Assembly: GCA_023382755.1 (NCBI GenBank)
Contig: JAHDWR010000006.1
Span: 1 to 38,107, forward strand
Source of the DNA: Dehalococcoidia bacterium
GTDB lineage: Bacteria; Chloroflexota; Dehalococcoidia; Tepidiformales; Tepidiformaceae
Direction: 5' to 3'
Length of the DNA stretch: 38,107 nucleotides
Every line of letters begins with the position of its first letter. Position 1 is the first letter of the stretch. The notes beneath the pieces were generated by a model. The model ran no database searches. It was not told the DNA's origin and was given only the letters and a program-made list of their open reading frames with translations. Shown piece after piece: positions 1-9,125 of the stretch. Made by a program: the position numbers and the translations under genes.

Positions 1-369
1 CGCCAATCCGGCCATGATCGCGGGCACGCGCCGCAGGGTCGCCGTCCGTACCATGGCCGGGAGCAGCCCCAGTTGCTGCACCATCCCCATCTTCCACTTC
101 CCGGGCGGCGCCCAGAATGCGCCACCCTGGACGCCGTCGGTCGTGTAGATCTCGTCGTTGCGCGCGGTGATCTTCAGCCCCACGGTCATGAAGTCGTGGA
201 TGCGCCGCGCCCGTTTTGAGTCCTGCGCCGCGAACCAGTTCGCGATGGGGTCATCATCGAAGGCTCTCGCCATCACGGCCGTGAGCTGCGCCCCCTCGTT
301 GGCGGTGTACTTGCGCACGTTCACGTGCAGGGGCTCTCGCTCTCGGGTGGACTGCTGTACCTGGGTCAT
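1..369 (-). CDS. GNAT-family N-acetyltransferase, N-terminal part (runs off window start)
   Basis: Reverse-strand reading from ATG at 369: MTQVQQSTREREPLHVNVRKYTANEGAQLTAVMARAFDDDPIANWFAAQDSKRARRIHDFM..., open to base 1. The 'ARAFDDDPIANWF' segment is typical of GNAT N-termini. Confidence 0.75.
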   Translation of the reverse strand, partial: MTQVQQSTREREPLHVNVRKYTANEGAQLTAVMARAFDDDPIANWFAAQDSKRARRIHDFMTVGLKITARNDEIYTTDGVQGGAFWAPPGKWKMGMVQQLGLLPAMVRTATLRRVPAIMAGLA

Positions 370-461
370 GTGAACTCCCTCCTATGTCCCGCAGTCATGG
401 TACTCACCCGCGCAAGAGGGTGCGTGAGGCGGCTCGCGCCCGCAGCCGCTACGATCCGCCC

Positions 462-1640
462 ATGCCCACCACTCCCTCCTTCAACCCCCCAACTCGCATC
501 CTCATGGGCCCGGGCCCCAGCGGTGCCCACCCGCGCGTCCTCAAGGCAATGACCGCGCCCATCCTCGGCCACCTCGACCCCGAGTTCCTCCGCATCATGG
601 ATGACTGCAACGAGATGCTTCGCCAGGTGATGCGTACCGCCAACCGGATCACGCTGGCCACGCCCGGGACCGGCACGAGCGGCATGGAAGCGGCAGTGAT
701 GAACCTGGTCGAGCCCGGCGACAAAGTGGTCGTGGGCATCTGCGGCTACTTCGGCGAACGCATCGCCGTCATGGCCGAACGCGCGGGCGGCCAGGTCACC
801 CGCGTGCCGGCGCCGTGGGGTTCGCCCACCGACTTCGCCGGTGTGGAAGCCGCCATCCGGGCCGCCGGAAACGTCAAGGTTCTCGGTATCGTCCACGCAG
901 AGACATCCACCGGCGCACAGACCCCCGTCGAGCCCTTCGCGAAGCTCGCGAAGGAATCCTGCGCGCTCCTCCTGGTCGATTGCGTCACCTCCCTCGGCGG
1001 CGTCCCCGTCACGGTTGATGCGTGGGGCGCCGATGCCGTCTACTCGGGCACCCAGAAGTGCCTGAGCGCGCCTCCCGGCATGGCCCCGCTCACCATGTCG
1101 CCACGCGCCTGGGATGCCATCAAAGCCCGCGAAGTGCCCTGCAACAGTTGGTACCTCGACCTCAGCCTCCTCGAGGCCTACTGGGACGAGCGGCGCGCCT
1201 ACCATCACACCGCGCCAATCTCGATGGTGTACGCGCTTCACGAAGCGCTCGCGCTCGTCCTCGATGAGGGCCTGGAACGCCGCTGGGCACGGCACGAGCG
1301 CAACGGCCGGGCACTCCAGGCCGGCCTCGAAGCCATGGGCCTCGTCCTCCACGCCGATGCCGGTTACCGGCTTCCCGTACTGACCACGGTCCGCATACCC
1401 GAGGGCGTGAATGACGCGGAGGTCCGCGGTGCGCTCCTGGACCGGAACGGCATCGAGATCGGCGGCGGCCTGGGCGATCTCCGCGCGAAGGTGTGGCGCA
1501 TCGGCCTCATGGGCGAAAGCTCCACCCCGGGCAACGTCCTGCTCGTGCTCAACTCCCTCGGCAAGGTTCTCCGCGAACAGGGATTCTCGGCAGACATCCG
1601 CGCCGCTGTCGAGACCGCCGCCGCGAGACTCGGCTCTTAA
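462..1640 (+). CDS. Class V aminotransferase, alanine/serine-glyoxylate aminotransferase-like
   Basis: MPTTPSFNPPTRILMGPGPSGAHPRVLKAM..., PLP-lysine context 'YSGTQKCLSAPPG'. The ORF-track start at 384 is probably too long; MPTTPSF at 462 fits the family N-terminus. Confidence 0.9.
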   Translation: MPTTPSFNPPTRILMGPGPSGAHPRVLKAMTAPILGHLDPEFLRIMDDCNEMLRQVMRTANRITLATPGTGTSGMEAAVMNLVEPGDKVVVGICGYFGERIAVMAERAGGQVTRVPAPWGSPTDFAGVEAAIRAAGNVKVLGIVHAETSTGAQTPVEPFAKLAKESCALLLVDCVTSLGGVPVTVDAWGADAVYSGTQKCLSAPPGMAPLTMSPRAWDAIKAREVPCNSWYLDLSLLEAYWDERRAYHHTAPISMVYALHEALALVLDEGLERRWARHERNGRALQAGLEAMGLVLHADAGYRLPVLTTVRIPEGVNDAEVRGALLDRNGIEIGGGLGDLRAKVWRIGLMGESSTPGNVLLVLNSLGKVLREQGFSADIRAAVETAAARLGS

Positions 1641-1656
1641 CGTTCGTTCCCTGCAG

Positions 1657-1685
1657 TTGAACCTTTTCGTGATTGTCGATAGAGT
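1657..1685 (+). promoter_or_regulatory. Putative sigma70-type promoter of the sulfur operon (TTGAAC -17 bp- TAGAGT)
   Basis: TTGAAC at 1657-1662, 17-bp spacer, TAGAGT at 1680-1685, followed by GAGGGGG and ATG at 1713. Confidence 0.55.
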
Positions 1686-1699
1686 TTGTCAACAATCAC
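1669..1699. promoter_or_regulatory. 8-bp perfect inverted repeat GTGATTGT-N15-ACAATCAC (candidate operator)
   Basis: Arms at 1669-1676 and 1692-1699 overlap the spacer and -10 of the predicted promoter. Confidence 0.45.
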
Positions 1700-1712
1700 T
1701 GAGGGGGCGTCA

Positions 1713-2951
1713 ATGCAGGCTGGCGCGACAACTGCCGCGGCCTCACCGCGTTTCCCCGCGAATACCTTCACCATCGCGGGGGCGCTGCTCTTCATCGTCG
1801 TGGCCGCAGTCTTCACGGGTCAGAAGGACTTCGAGCTTGGCGCCTTCTGGCTCGTTGGCATCGCCTTCGGCGTCATCGTCCAGCGCAGCCGCCTCTGCTT
1901 CGCCGGCGCGTTCCGCGACCTCATCATGTCCGGCGATGGCCGCCTCATGCGCGCCATCATCCTCGGGCTTGCGGTCACCACGCTCGGCTTCGGCATGCTC
2001 ATGGCCCGGTTCGTGCCGGACCCGTCGTTCAACGTGCTCCCGCCCGGCGCCCACATCCAGCCAGTGGGGTTCGCCACCGTCGTCGGCGGCGTGATGTTCG
2101 GCATCGGCATGGTCCTTGCCGGGGGCTGCGTCTCGGGGACGCTCTGGCGCATGGGCGAGGGCTACCTCAACTCCTGGGTCGCCATGATCGGTATCCTCTT
2201 TGGCCTCTGGGGAGCCTCGAAGACCTGGAACTGGTGGTACGACAACGACATCAGCAAGCGCGACGCCACCTGGCTGCCGACTGACCTCGGCCTCACTGCC
2301 TCCATTCTTCTCACGCTCGGGCTGTTGGCAGTTGCTTATGTGGCGATCCTCTGGTGGGAACTCCGTTCGCCTCGCCTGCCCGAACCGAAGGCGAAGTCCG
2401 CCCCGCCGGCGTTCACCGTCAGGGACCATCTCGGCAACTCATGGAACCTGGTGTTCGGCGGCCGCGGCTGGAGCTACACGGCCGGCGCGCTGGCACTCGC
2501 CGTGCTCAGTATTGTCGCCTACAACCTCCAGAGCCCCCTCGGCGTAACGGGCGGCCTCGCGCTCTGGGCCGATAACGCGGCCAAAGTGGCCAACGCCGGC
2601 GGCCTGCCGCTCAAAGGCTCGGATCTGCTCGCCGGGTGCTCTTCGGCTGCCGCGGGCGCCGAGTGGCTGACCATTCGCACCACCACCATGACCGGCGTGG
2701 TGATGGGCGCCTTCACCGCCTCGGTCCTGTCCGGTGAGTTCAAGGTGCGGTTCTCCCGCAATGCGGCCCGGTACCCCCAGCTGCTTGCTGGCGGTGCGGC
2801 CATGGGTTACGGCTCCGTCCTCGCGATCGGATGCACCATCGGCGCGTTCTTTTCATCCATCCCCTCGCTCGCGGTTGCGGGATGGCTCTATGCCGCCGCA
2901 CTGGCCGCCGGTGCGTTCATTGGAGTCCAGGTCATCCGCCGCCTGCCCTGA
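1713..2951 (+). CDS. YeeE/YedE family membrane transporter (thiosulfate/sulfur-compound uptake)
   Basis: Multi-TM protein with 'QRSRLCFAGAFRDL', 'AGGCVSGTLWRMGEG' and 'AIGCTIGAFFSS' conserved-Cys motifs of the YeeE/YedE (Sulf_transp) family. Confidence 0.9.
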   Translation: MQAGATTAAASPRFPANTFTIAGALLFIVVAAVFTGQKDFELGAFWLVGIAFGVIVQRSRLCFAGAFRDLIMSGDGRLMRAIILGLAVTTLGFGMLMARFVPDPSFNVLPPGAHIQPVGFATVVGGVMFGIGMVLAGGCVSGTLWRMGEGYLNSWVAMIGILFGLWGASKTWNWWYDNDISKRDATWLPTDLGLTASILLTLGLLAVAYVAILWWELRSPRLPEPKAKSAPPAFTVRDHLGNSWNLVFGGRGWSYTAGALALAVLSIVAYNLQSPLGVTGGLALWADNAAKVANAGGLPLKGSDLLAGCSSAAAGAEWLTIRTTTMTGVVMGAFTASVLSGEFKVRFSRNAARYPQLLAGGAAMGYGSVLAIGCTIGAFFSSIPSLAVAGWLYAAALAAGAFIGVQVIRRLP

Positions 2952-2987
2952 GGCGGCTTTCAGACAGGGGACGAGGAGGTCCACCAC

Positions 2988-3278
2988 ATGCAAATCGACG
3001 TCCGTGGGGAAATGTGTCCCTACCCGGCCATGAAGGCCAGGGAGGCCCTGAAGAAACTCCCTCCGGGAGACAGCCTGGAGCTGATCACCGACCACGCACC
3101 CGCCCTCTCCACGGTCCCATGGGAGGGTGCAAAGCTGGGGTTCCTCTCGGAAATCGCCAGCAAAGCGCCCGGGGAGTGGGTCATCACCCTCGAAAAGGCC
3201 ACCGCCCCGATCGACCAGAGGCAAGTCCTCACCGCCATCGCAGCCCGCGCTGCCGAGCTCGCGCCCGACGAGACGTAG
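2988..3278 (+). CDS. TusA-family sulfurtransferase
   Basis: MQIDVRGEMCPYPAMKAREALKKLPPGDSLELITDH; CPxP motif; directly downstream of the YeeE-like transporter. Confidence 0.88.
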   Translation: MQIDVRGEMCPYPAMKAREALKKLPPGDSLELITDHAPALSTVPWEGAKLGFLSEIASKAPGEWVITLEKATAPIDQRQVLTAIAARAAELAPDET

Positions 3279-3297
3279 GGCCCACAAGGATCCAACC

Positions 3298-4284
3298 ATG
3301 AAGAAACTCAGTCTGCTTGCACTGCTCGTCGTCGCGGCCTTCGCCACCATCCTGGTGGCTTGCGGCGGCGATGACGACGACGCCCCGGCTGCCACGGCAC
3401 CCACCGCGACCTCTGCGCCCTCCGGGGATAGCACCCCGCAGGTCCAGGCCTCGCCCACCACCGACCCGAACGCTTACGCCCGTCCGCAACTCATTGTCGA
3501 GTCTACCCAGCTTCAGAAAGCCCTGGGCGACCCCAACCTGGTGATCGTCGACCTTCGGAAGAAGGAGTCCTACGACGCAGGCCACATCCCCGGCGCCGTC
3601 TGGTATGACTCCGCCTTCCTGAAGGACCCCGACGAGAAGGTCTACGTCATCCGCGAAGAACTCTTTGCCGAAAAGGTCGGCGCCGTCGGCATCGACAACA
3701 CCAAGACGGTCGTCGCCTACGATGACGGCAACGGCCTGATCGCCACCCGCTTCTGGTGGGTGCTCTGGTACTACGGCCACGAAGGCAGCGTCCTCAACGG
3801 CGGCTTCGCCAGGTGGCAGAAGGACGGCCTGGCGGTCTCGAACGAGGCCCCTGCGGTCACCAAAGCCTCGTTCAAGGCCGCCGTGAACGACGAGGTCATC
3901 TGCGCCCTCGACTACGTCGCCGAAAAGTCCGACAAACCGGACCCTAACGTCGTCATCCTCGATGTGCGCTCGCCCGCCGAGTACACCGGTGCCGATGTCC
4001 GCGCTGCCAAGGGCGGCCACGTCCCGAACGCGGTGAACCTCGACTGGACACGCTCGCTCACGGAAGCACAACCCCAGGTCTGGAAGTCCGCCGCGGACCT
4101 CCGTAAGCAGTTCGAAGAGGCCGGCATAAAGCCCGGTGCTCAGGTCATCACCTACTGCCAGACGGGCGTCCGCGCCGCCCACTCGCTCTTCACCCTGTAC
4201 CTGCTCGGCTACGATGGCCTGAAGAACTTCGATGGCTCGTGGCAGGAGTGGGGCAACAACAAGGACACCAAGGTCGCCCGCTAA
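3298..4284 (+). CDS. Tandem-rhodanese sulfurtransferase, predicted lipoprotein
   Basis: MKKLSLLALLVVAAFATILVACGGDDDD (lipobox LVAC) followed by two rhodanese domains; active-site loop 'TYCQTGVRAAHS' in the second. Confidence 0.9.
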   Translation: MKKLSLLALLVVAAFATILVACGGDDDDAPAATAPTATSAPSGDSTPQVQASPTTDPNAYARPQLIVESTQLQKALGDPNLVIVDLRKKESYDAGHIPGAVWYDSAFLKDPDEKVYVIREELFAEKVGAVGIDNTKTVVAYDDGNGLIATRFWWVLWYYGHEGSVLNGGFARWQKDGLAVSNEAPAVTKASFKAAVNDEVICALDYVAEKSDKPDPNVVILDVRSPAEYTGADVRAAKGGHVPNAVNLDWTRSLTEAQPQVWKSAADLRKQFEEAGIKPGAQVITYCQTGVRAAHSLFTLYLLGYDGLKNFDGSWQEWGNNKDTKVAR

Positions 4285-4314
4285 GGTCCACGCTGGTGGC
4301 GGCCACAATCACGG

Positions 4315-4336
4315 GGGGAGGGCATGCGCCCTCCCC
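4315..4336. terminator. GC-rich stem-loop between convergent genes (9-bp stem, 4-nt loop)
   Basis: GGGGAGGGC-ATGC-GCCCTCCCC between convergent stops at 4284 and 4347; no U-tract. Confidence 0.4.
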
Positions 4337-4346
4337 TCCCGTCGTC

Positions 4347-5138
4347 CTAGCGGCCCTTCCACTCCGGTTGCCGGTGTTCCAGGAACGCCTTCACGCCTTC
4401 TCCGAAGTCCTCGCTGGCGAACATCCGGTTGAGCGTTTCGGTGCTGTCCTTCACGTGGTCCACAGCGTCGCGCGTCAGCCCCCGATAGAGCAGGCGTTTC
4501 ACTTCGCCGGCAGCCAGCGGCGAACCCCGCGAAACGGAGTGCGCAAACTGCATCGACCGTTCCACCAGCTCCGCGTCCGGGACGACCTCCTGCACGTACC
4601 CGATCTCCCGCGCCCGGGCAGCGCTGATGATCTCACCCGAGTAGAGCAGGTACGCCGCGTTTTGCAGCCCTACGATCCGCGAGAGCAACCACGTCCCCGC
4701 AGCAGTATCTGGTACCAGGCCGCGGTGCACGAACACCCACCCGAACCGCGCCGACTCTGCCGCGATGCGGAAGTCGCACTGCAGGGTGAACTCCACGCCC
4801 AGCCCGACCGCCGCCCCGTTCACCGCGGCAACCGTCGGCTTGGCGATCGATGCGAACGTCCACGGCGCCGGCCGGGCCGGCTCATAGGCGTTGGCGTAGC
4901 TTTCCGCCCGGCCGGTCGAAGGCGGCTGGCTCGAAAGTTGCTGCAGGTCGGTCCCCGCGCTGAACGCCCGCCCAACCCCCGTGAGCACGACCGCCCGCAC
5001 GCGCTCGTCGCTCCCCGCCCGCCGGATCGCATCCTCGATCTCGGCGAGCATCTCGTAGGTGATCGCGTTCATCTTCTCCGGCCGGTTGAACCGCATCACC
5101 CCTATCTGCCCATCAACCGCGTACTCGAAATCCGCCAT
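4347..5138 (-). CDS. Enoyl-CoA hydratase/isomerase family protein
   Basis: MADFEYAVDGQIGVMRFNRPEKMNAITYEMLAEIEDAIRRA...; crotonase-fold oxyanion segment 'AAVNGAAVGLGVEFTLQCDFRIAAESARFG'. Confidence 0.92.
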   Translation of the reverse strand: MADFEYAVDGQIGVMRFNRPEKMNAITYEMLAEIEDAIRRAGSDERVRAVVLTGVGRAFSAGTDLQQLSSQPPSTGRAESYANAYEPARPAPWTFASIAKPTVAAVNGAAVGLGVEFTLQCDFRIAAESARFGWVFVHRGLVPDTAAGTWLLSRIVGLQNAAYLLYSGEIISAARAREIGYVQEVVPDAELVERSMQFAHSVSRGSPLAAGEVKRLLYRGLTRDAVDHVKDSTETLNRMFASEDFGEGVKAFLEHRQPEWKGR

Positions 5139-5197
5139 GCGAACCCTCCCGATTTCCGTGGCGCCACAATACCCGTGCCACCAAAGCGGTGCACATG

Positions 5198-5213
5198 GCA
5201 CGGTGCACCGTGC
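5198..5213. promoter_or_regulatory. Perfect 16-bp palindrome GCACGGTGCACCGTGC in the divergent enoyl-CoA hydratase intergenic region
   Basis: Self-complementary sequence read directly; lies 13-25 bp upstream of a TAGGCT -10-like box for the + strand gene. Confidence 0.4.
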
Positions 5214-5238
5214 TCGCGGCGACGGTAGGCTACGTTCC

Positions 5239-6006
5239 ATGCCCATCCGAACCGAACGCCGCGACCGCACATTGCTCATCACGCTCGACCGCCCGGGGGC
5301 GATGAACAGCATCGATCCTGAGATGTACCGCCAGCTCGGCGAAGCATGGGACGAATTCGAGCACGATGAGGCCATGCTTGTCGCGGTCGTCACGGGCGCG
5401 GGCGAAAAGGCCTTTTGTTCGGGGCGCGACCTCGTGAAGAGCGCGCAGGATGTCGCCAACGATTGGAGCCAGCAGCGCGGTGGGGGCCGCCTCACTCCCG
5501 AGGGCATCTGGAAGCCGGTCATCGCCGCCATCAACGGCCACTGCCTCGCTGCTGGCCTGGCCCTGGCGCTTGGCTGCGACCTGCGCATCGCGAGCCCCAA
5601 CGCCACCTTCGGCACCATGGCAGCGAAGCGTGGCATCGTCGCCGGCGGCGGTCAGACGCAGCGTCTCGCCCGCTACATCCCCTTCGGCATCGCAATGGAG
5701 ATGATCCTCTTCGCGGAGCGGATGAGCGCCGAGGACGCGCTCCGCCACGGCCTCGTGAACCGCGTTGTCCCCCACGACGAACTCTTGCCGTTCGCACTTG
5801 ACTGGGCCCAGAAGCTCTGTGAAAACGGCCCTCTCGCCATCCAGGCCATGAAGCGTGCGGCCTACGAAGGCGGCTGGGACATGAACTTCCGCGACGGCAT
5901 GCGCCTCGAGGCGCGTCTCTACGCGGAGATCATGAAGACCGAGGACGCAGCCGAGGGCGGCCGCGCCTTCGCCGAGAAGCGCCCCGCGCGTTTCAAGGGC
6001 CGCTGA
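5239..6006 (+). CDS. Enoyl-CoA hydratase/isomerase family protein
   Basis: MPIRTERRDRTLLITLDRPGAMNSIDPEMYRQLGEAWDEF...; 'AAINGHCLAAGLALALGCDLRIASPNATFG'. Confidence 0.92.
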   Translation: MPIRTERRDRTLLITLDRPGAMNSIDPEMYRQLGEAWDEFEHDEAMLVAVVTGAGEKAFCSGRDLVKSAQDVANDWSQQRGGGRLTPEGIWKPVIAAINGHCLAAGLALALGCDLRIASPNATFGTMAAKRGIVAGGGQTQRLARYIPFGIAMEMILFAERMSAEDALRHGLVNRVVPHDELLPFALDWAQKLCENGPLAIQAMKRAAYEGGWDMNFRDGMRLEARLYAEIMKTEDAAEGGRAFAEKRPARFKGR

Positions 6007-6007
6007 C

Positions 6008-7201
6008 ATGAACGGGCCCCTCGATGGCATCCGCGTGCTCGATTTCACCTGGGCGCTCGCCGGCCCATTCGCCACGATGCAACTCGCCGACCTTGGCGCC
6101 GAGGTGGTCAAGGTCGAATACCCCGGGACCCACGAGAAGGAGCGCGGCTTCGGCCCCTACGTCGAAGGCATCTCGACCTTCTTTTTCAGCCCCAACCGCG
6201 GGAAAAAGGGCATCGCCATCGACCTCAAAGCCTCCGAAGGCAAGGACCTCGTCAAGCGACTGGCACGCAGCGCCGATGTGGTTACTGAGAACTTCCGCCC
6301 GGGGACCATGGACCGGCTCGGGCTCGGTTACCAGGCCCTCCGCGAGGAGAATCCCCGGCTCATCTATGCCGCCCTCAGCGGGTTCGGCCAGACCGGCCCC
6401 TACAGCTCCATGGCTGCCGTCGATGCGGTCGCCCAGGCGATGGGCGGCACCATGTCGCTCAACGGCCAGAAAGGCGGTCCCCCGATGCGGGTTGGGGTCA
6501 GCGTGGGCGACATGGTCGCGGGGCTCTACCTCGCCCTCGGTATCGTCGCCGCCCTCCGCGCCCGCGACGTGACCGGCGAGGGCCAGATGATCGATGTTGC
6601 GCTCATGGAAGCCCAGATGGCCCTCTGCGAGAACGCGATCGTGCGCCACTCAGCATTCGACGAGCATCCGACCCGCCAGGGCAGCCGCCACGCGCTCCTC
6701 GCCCCGTTCGGCCCCTTCCCGACGAGCGACGGCTGGATCGTGATCGCCAATGTGAAGGAGTGGGAACTTTTCTGCGCCCTCCTGGGCCGCGATGACATGG
6801 CTCTGGATTCCCGCTTCGCCACCAACCGGGCCCGCCTCGAGAACGTCGACTTCCTCGAGGCGAACCTCTCCGAGGCGCTGGCGGCGAAGACGACCGACGA
6901 ATGGTTCGCCATCCTCGAACCCGCGAACGTCTGTGCCATCGGCAAGGTCAACACCATTGCCGACCTGTTCGACGACCCCCATGTCGCAGCCCGAAACATG
7001 CTGATCGATATCCCGATGCCGTACGGCAAGCCCGGCACGCTGAAGCTCCCTAATTCCCCCCTCCACCTTTCGGGGACGCCCACGGTGGTCGGCCGCCCCA
7101 TGCCCGAACACGGCGGCGACACCAGCGAGGTCCTCGGCAGCTGGGCGGGCATACCTGCCGCAGGCATCGCCGACCTGCGCGCCCGCGGCGTCATCAAGTA
7201 A
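6008..7201 (+). CDS. CaiB/BaiF family (class III) CoA-transferase
   Basis: MNGPLDGIRVLDFTWALAGPFATMQLADLGAEVVKVEYPG...; 'ADVVTENFRPGTMDRLGLGYQALREENPRLIYAALSGFGQTGPY'. Confidence 0.93.
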   Translation: MNGPLDGIRVLDFTWALAGPFATMQLADLGAEVVKVEYPGTHEKERGFGPYVEGISTFFFSPNRGKKGIAIDLKASEGKDLVKRLARSADVVTENFRPGTMDRLGLGYQALREENPRLIYAALSGFGQTGPYSSMAAVDAVAQAMGGTMSLNGQKGGPPMRVGVSVGDMVAGLYLALGIVAALRARDVTGEGQMIDVALMEAQMALCENAIVRHSAFDEHPTRQGSRHALLAPFGPFPTSDGWIVIANVKEWELFCALLGRDDMALDSRFATNRARLENVDFLEANLSEALAAKTTDEWFAILEPANVCAIGKVNTIADLFDDPHVAARNMLIDIPMPYGKPGTLKLPNSPLHLSGTPTVVGRPMPEHGGDTSEVLGSWAGIPAAGIADLRARGVIK

Positions 7202-7361
7202 GCCGACGGTTCCGCCAGCTTCTTCACACTCGTGCCTGGCGAGCCGCGCTATCATGAAGTCGCCAGTTCCGAGCCCACCGGCCCCCCTGGGGAGTCGCGG
7301 AGCACCGGCCACCAAGGAAAGGGCTTCAGCCACCGCCGATCGCGCGGGACGGAGGAGCCCC

Positions 7362-8135
7362 ATGACCAGCCCCTGGGACCCTGCTCAATACGGACGCTTC
7401 AGCAACGAGCGCACCCAACCCTTCCTCGACCTGCTCGCGATGGTCGCGCCCGTCCCCGGCGGCCGCGTCGTCGACCTCGGCTGCGGGACTGGCGAACTCA
7501 CGCGCCTCTTGCACGATCGCACAGCGGCCGCCGAGACCGTTGGCGTCGACAGCTCCGAGACGATGCTCGCGAACAGCGCGCCGTTTGCCGGCGGCGGCCT
7601 CCGCTTCGAACAGGCGGACATCGAAACGTACAGTCCTGGTATCCGGTTCGACGTGGTTTTCTCAAACGCGGCCTACCAGTGGGTGCCGGGCCATGAGACC
7701 CTCATCCCCGGGCTCACGGCGCTCGTCGCCCCCGGCGGTCAGTTCGCCTTCCAGGTCCCGGCGAATGATGACCACGCCTCCCACGTCGTCGCGCGCGAAG
7801 TTGCGGCCGAAGAGCCGTATCGCACAGCACTCGGGGGCCACGCGCGCACCTGGCCCGTGATGAAGCCCGAGTGGTACGCCGAGACCCTCGATGCCCTCGG
7901 GTTCGTCGACCTCAACGTCCGCATGCAGGTCTACGGCCACCACCTGGAGTCGACGGCTTCGGTGGTGGAGTGGGTGAAGGGCACCTACCTCACCGACTAC
8001 GCGCGTCGCATGCCCGCTGAACTCTACGAGCGGTACCTGGTGCGCTACCGCGAGGCGCTCCTGGCCCGGCTTGGGGAGCGCAGCCCGTTCTTCTACACGT
8101 ACAAGCGCATCCTCGTTCACGCCCGCCGCGCGTAG
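7362..8135 (+). CDS. tam: SAM-dependent methyltransferase, trans-aconitate 2-methyltransferase-like
   Basis: MTSPWDPAQYGRFSNERTQPFLDLLAMV...VVDLGCGTGELTRLL; GGAGG RBS just upstream of 7362 (ORF-track start 7254 is less likely). Confidence 0.82.
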   Translation: MTSPWDPAQYGRFSNERTQPFLDLLAMVAPVPGGRVVDLGCGTGELTRLLHDRTAAAETVGVDSSETMLANSAPFAGGGLRFEQADIETYSPGIRFDVVFSNAAYQWVPGHETLIPGLTALVAPGGQFAFQVPANDDHASHVVAREVAAEEPYRTALGGHARTWPVMKPEWYAETLDALGFVDLNVRMQVYGHHLESTASVVEWVKGTYLTDYARRMPAELYERYLVRYREALLARLGERSPFFYTYKRILVHARRA

Positions 8136-8144
8136 ACTGGCGCG

Positions 8145-8618
8145 GTGGACGTCACTATCGAGCCCATCCGCTACGAGGACAAGATGATCCTCCGGCGCTT
8201 GATACAGCTCTACCTTCACGACTTCTCGGAGTTCGAGCCCCTTGAACTCAATGAGCACGGCGAGTTTGACTACCGCTACCTCGACCACTACTGGGCCCCC
8301 GACGATGGCGAAGCGCGCCACGCCTTCTTCATCTGGGTGGATGCCAAACGGGCCGGCTTCGCGCTCGTCCGCGTGGTGAACGGCGTGAATGTCTTCGCGG
8401 AGTTTTTCGTGATGCGGTCTTTCCGCGGCGCTGGCGTGGGCAGCGCCGCAGCGAGGGCTGTCCTTGCTCGGCTGCCAGGTAAATGGCTGGTCCACCAGGT
8501 GCCGGCGAACCTTCCTGCACAGGCGTTCTGGCGCCGCGTCATCTCCGAACTCACCCGCGGCAACTACCGTGAGGAAATCGACGCATCTGGCGTGACCCAG
8601 CGATTCGACCTCGCGTGA
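8145..8618 (+). CDS. GNAT-family N-acetyltransferase
   Basis: GTG start; 'FFVMRSFRGAGVGSAAARAVLARLPGKWLVHQVPANLPAQAFWRRVI' acetyl-CoA-binding motif. Confidence 0.85.
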   Translation: MDVTIEPIRYEDKMILRRLIQLYLHDFSEFEPLELNEHGEFDYRYLDHYWAPDDGEARHAFFIWVDAKRAGFALVRVVNGVNVFAEFFVMRSFRGAGVGSAAARAVLARLPGKWLVHQVPANLPAQAFWRRVISELTRGNYREEIDASGVTQRFDLA

Positions 8619-8687
8619 TGCGCAAAACACCGGGTGCCTTGACAGCCCCCTATACTGGTCATACGCGAAGCAGCAGGAGGTGTGGTT

Positions 8688-9125
8688 GTGTACGGATTCG
8701 TCAGTAGCGTGCTCGCCGAAAAAGGCCGCCAGGTCTATACCATCCCTCGCACCGCCACCGTTTCGGAGGCAGTGCGCGAAATGAACGAGAAGGGCGTTGG
8801 CTCCCTCCTTGTCATGGGCGAACGCCGGCCCGCCGGCATCTTCACCGAACGCGACATCCTCCGCCGCGTCGTCGATGTCGACCGCGACCCGGCCCTCACG
8901 CGGGTTGGGGAGGTCATGACTCGCGATATCGCGATTATCGACCCCGCCTGGCACGTGGAGGACGCCATGCGCCTCATGACTGAGCGCCGCCTGCGCCACC
9001 TTCCCGTCGTCGACGGGGATGAGGTGGTCGGCATGATCTCCATCGGCGACCTGCTCCGCTGGGTCACCATCAACCAGGAAGATCACATCCGGGCGATGAC
9101 CGAATACATCAACGGCCGCGCCTGA
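8688..9125 (+). CDS. CBS-domain-pair protein
   Basis: Two CBS repeats: 'TVSEAVREMNEKGVGSLLVMGERRPAGIFTERDILRRVV' and 'HVEDAMRLMTERRLRHLPVVDGDEVVGMISIGDLLRWV'. RBS GCAGGAGG favours GTG 8688 over GTG 8682. Confidence 0.9.
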   Translation: MYGFVSSVLAEKGRQVYTIPRTATVSEAVREMNEKGVGSLLVMGERRPAGIFTERDILRRVVDVDRDPALTRVGEVMTRDIAIIDPAWHVEDAMRLMTERRLRHLPVVDGDEVVGMISIGDLLRWVTINQEDHIRAMTEYINGRA

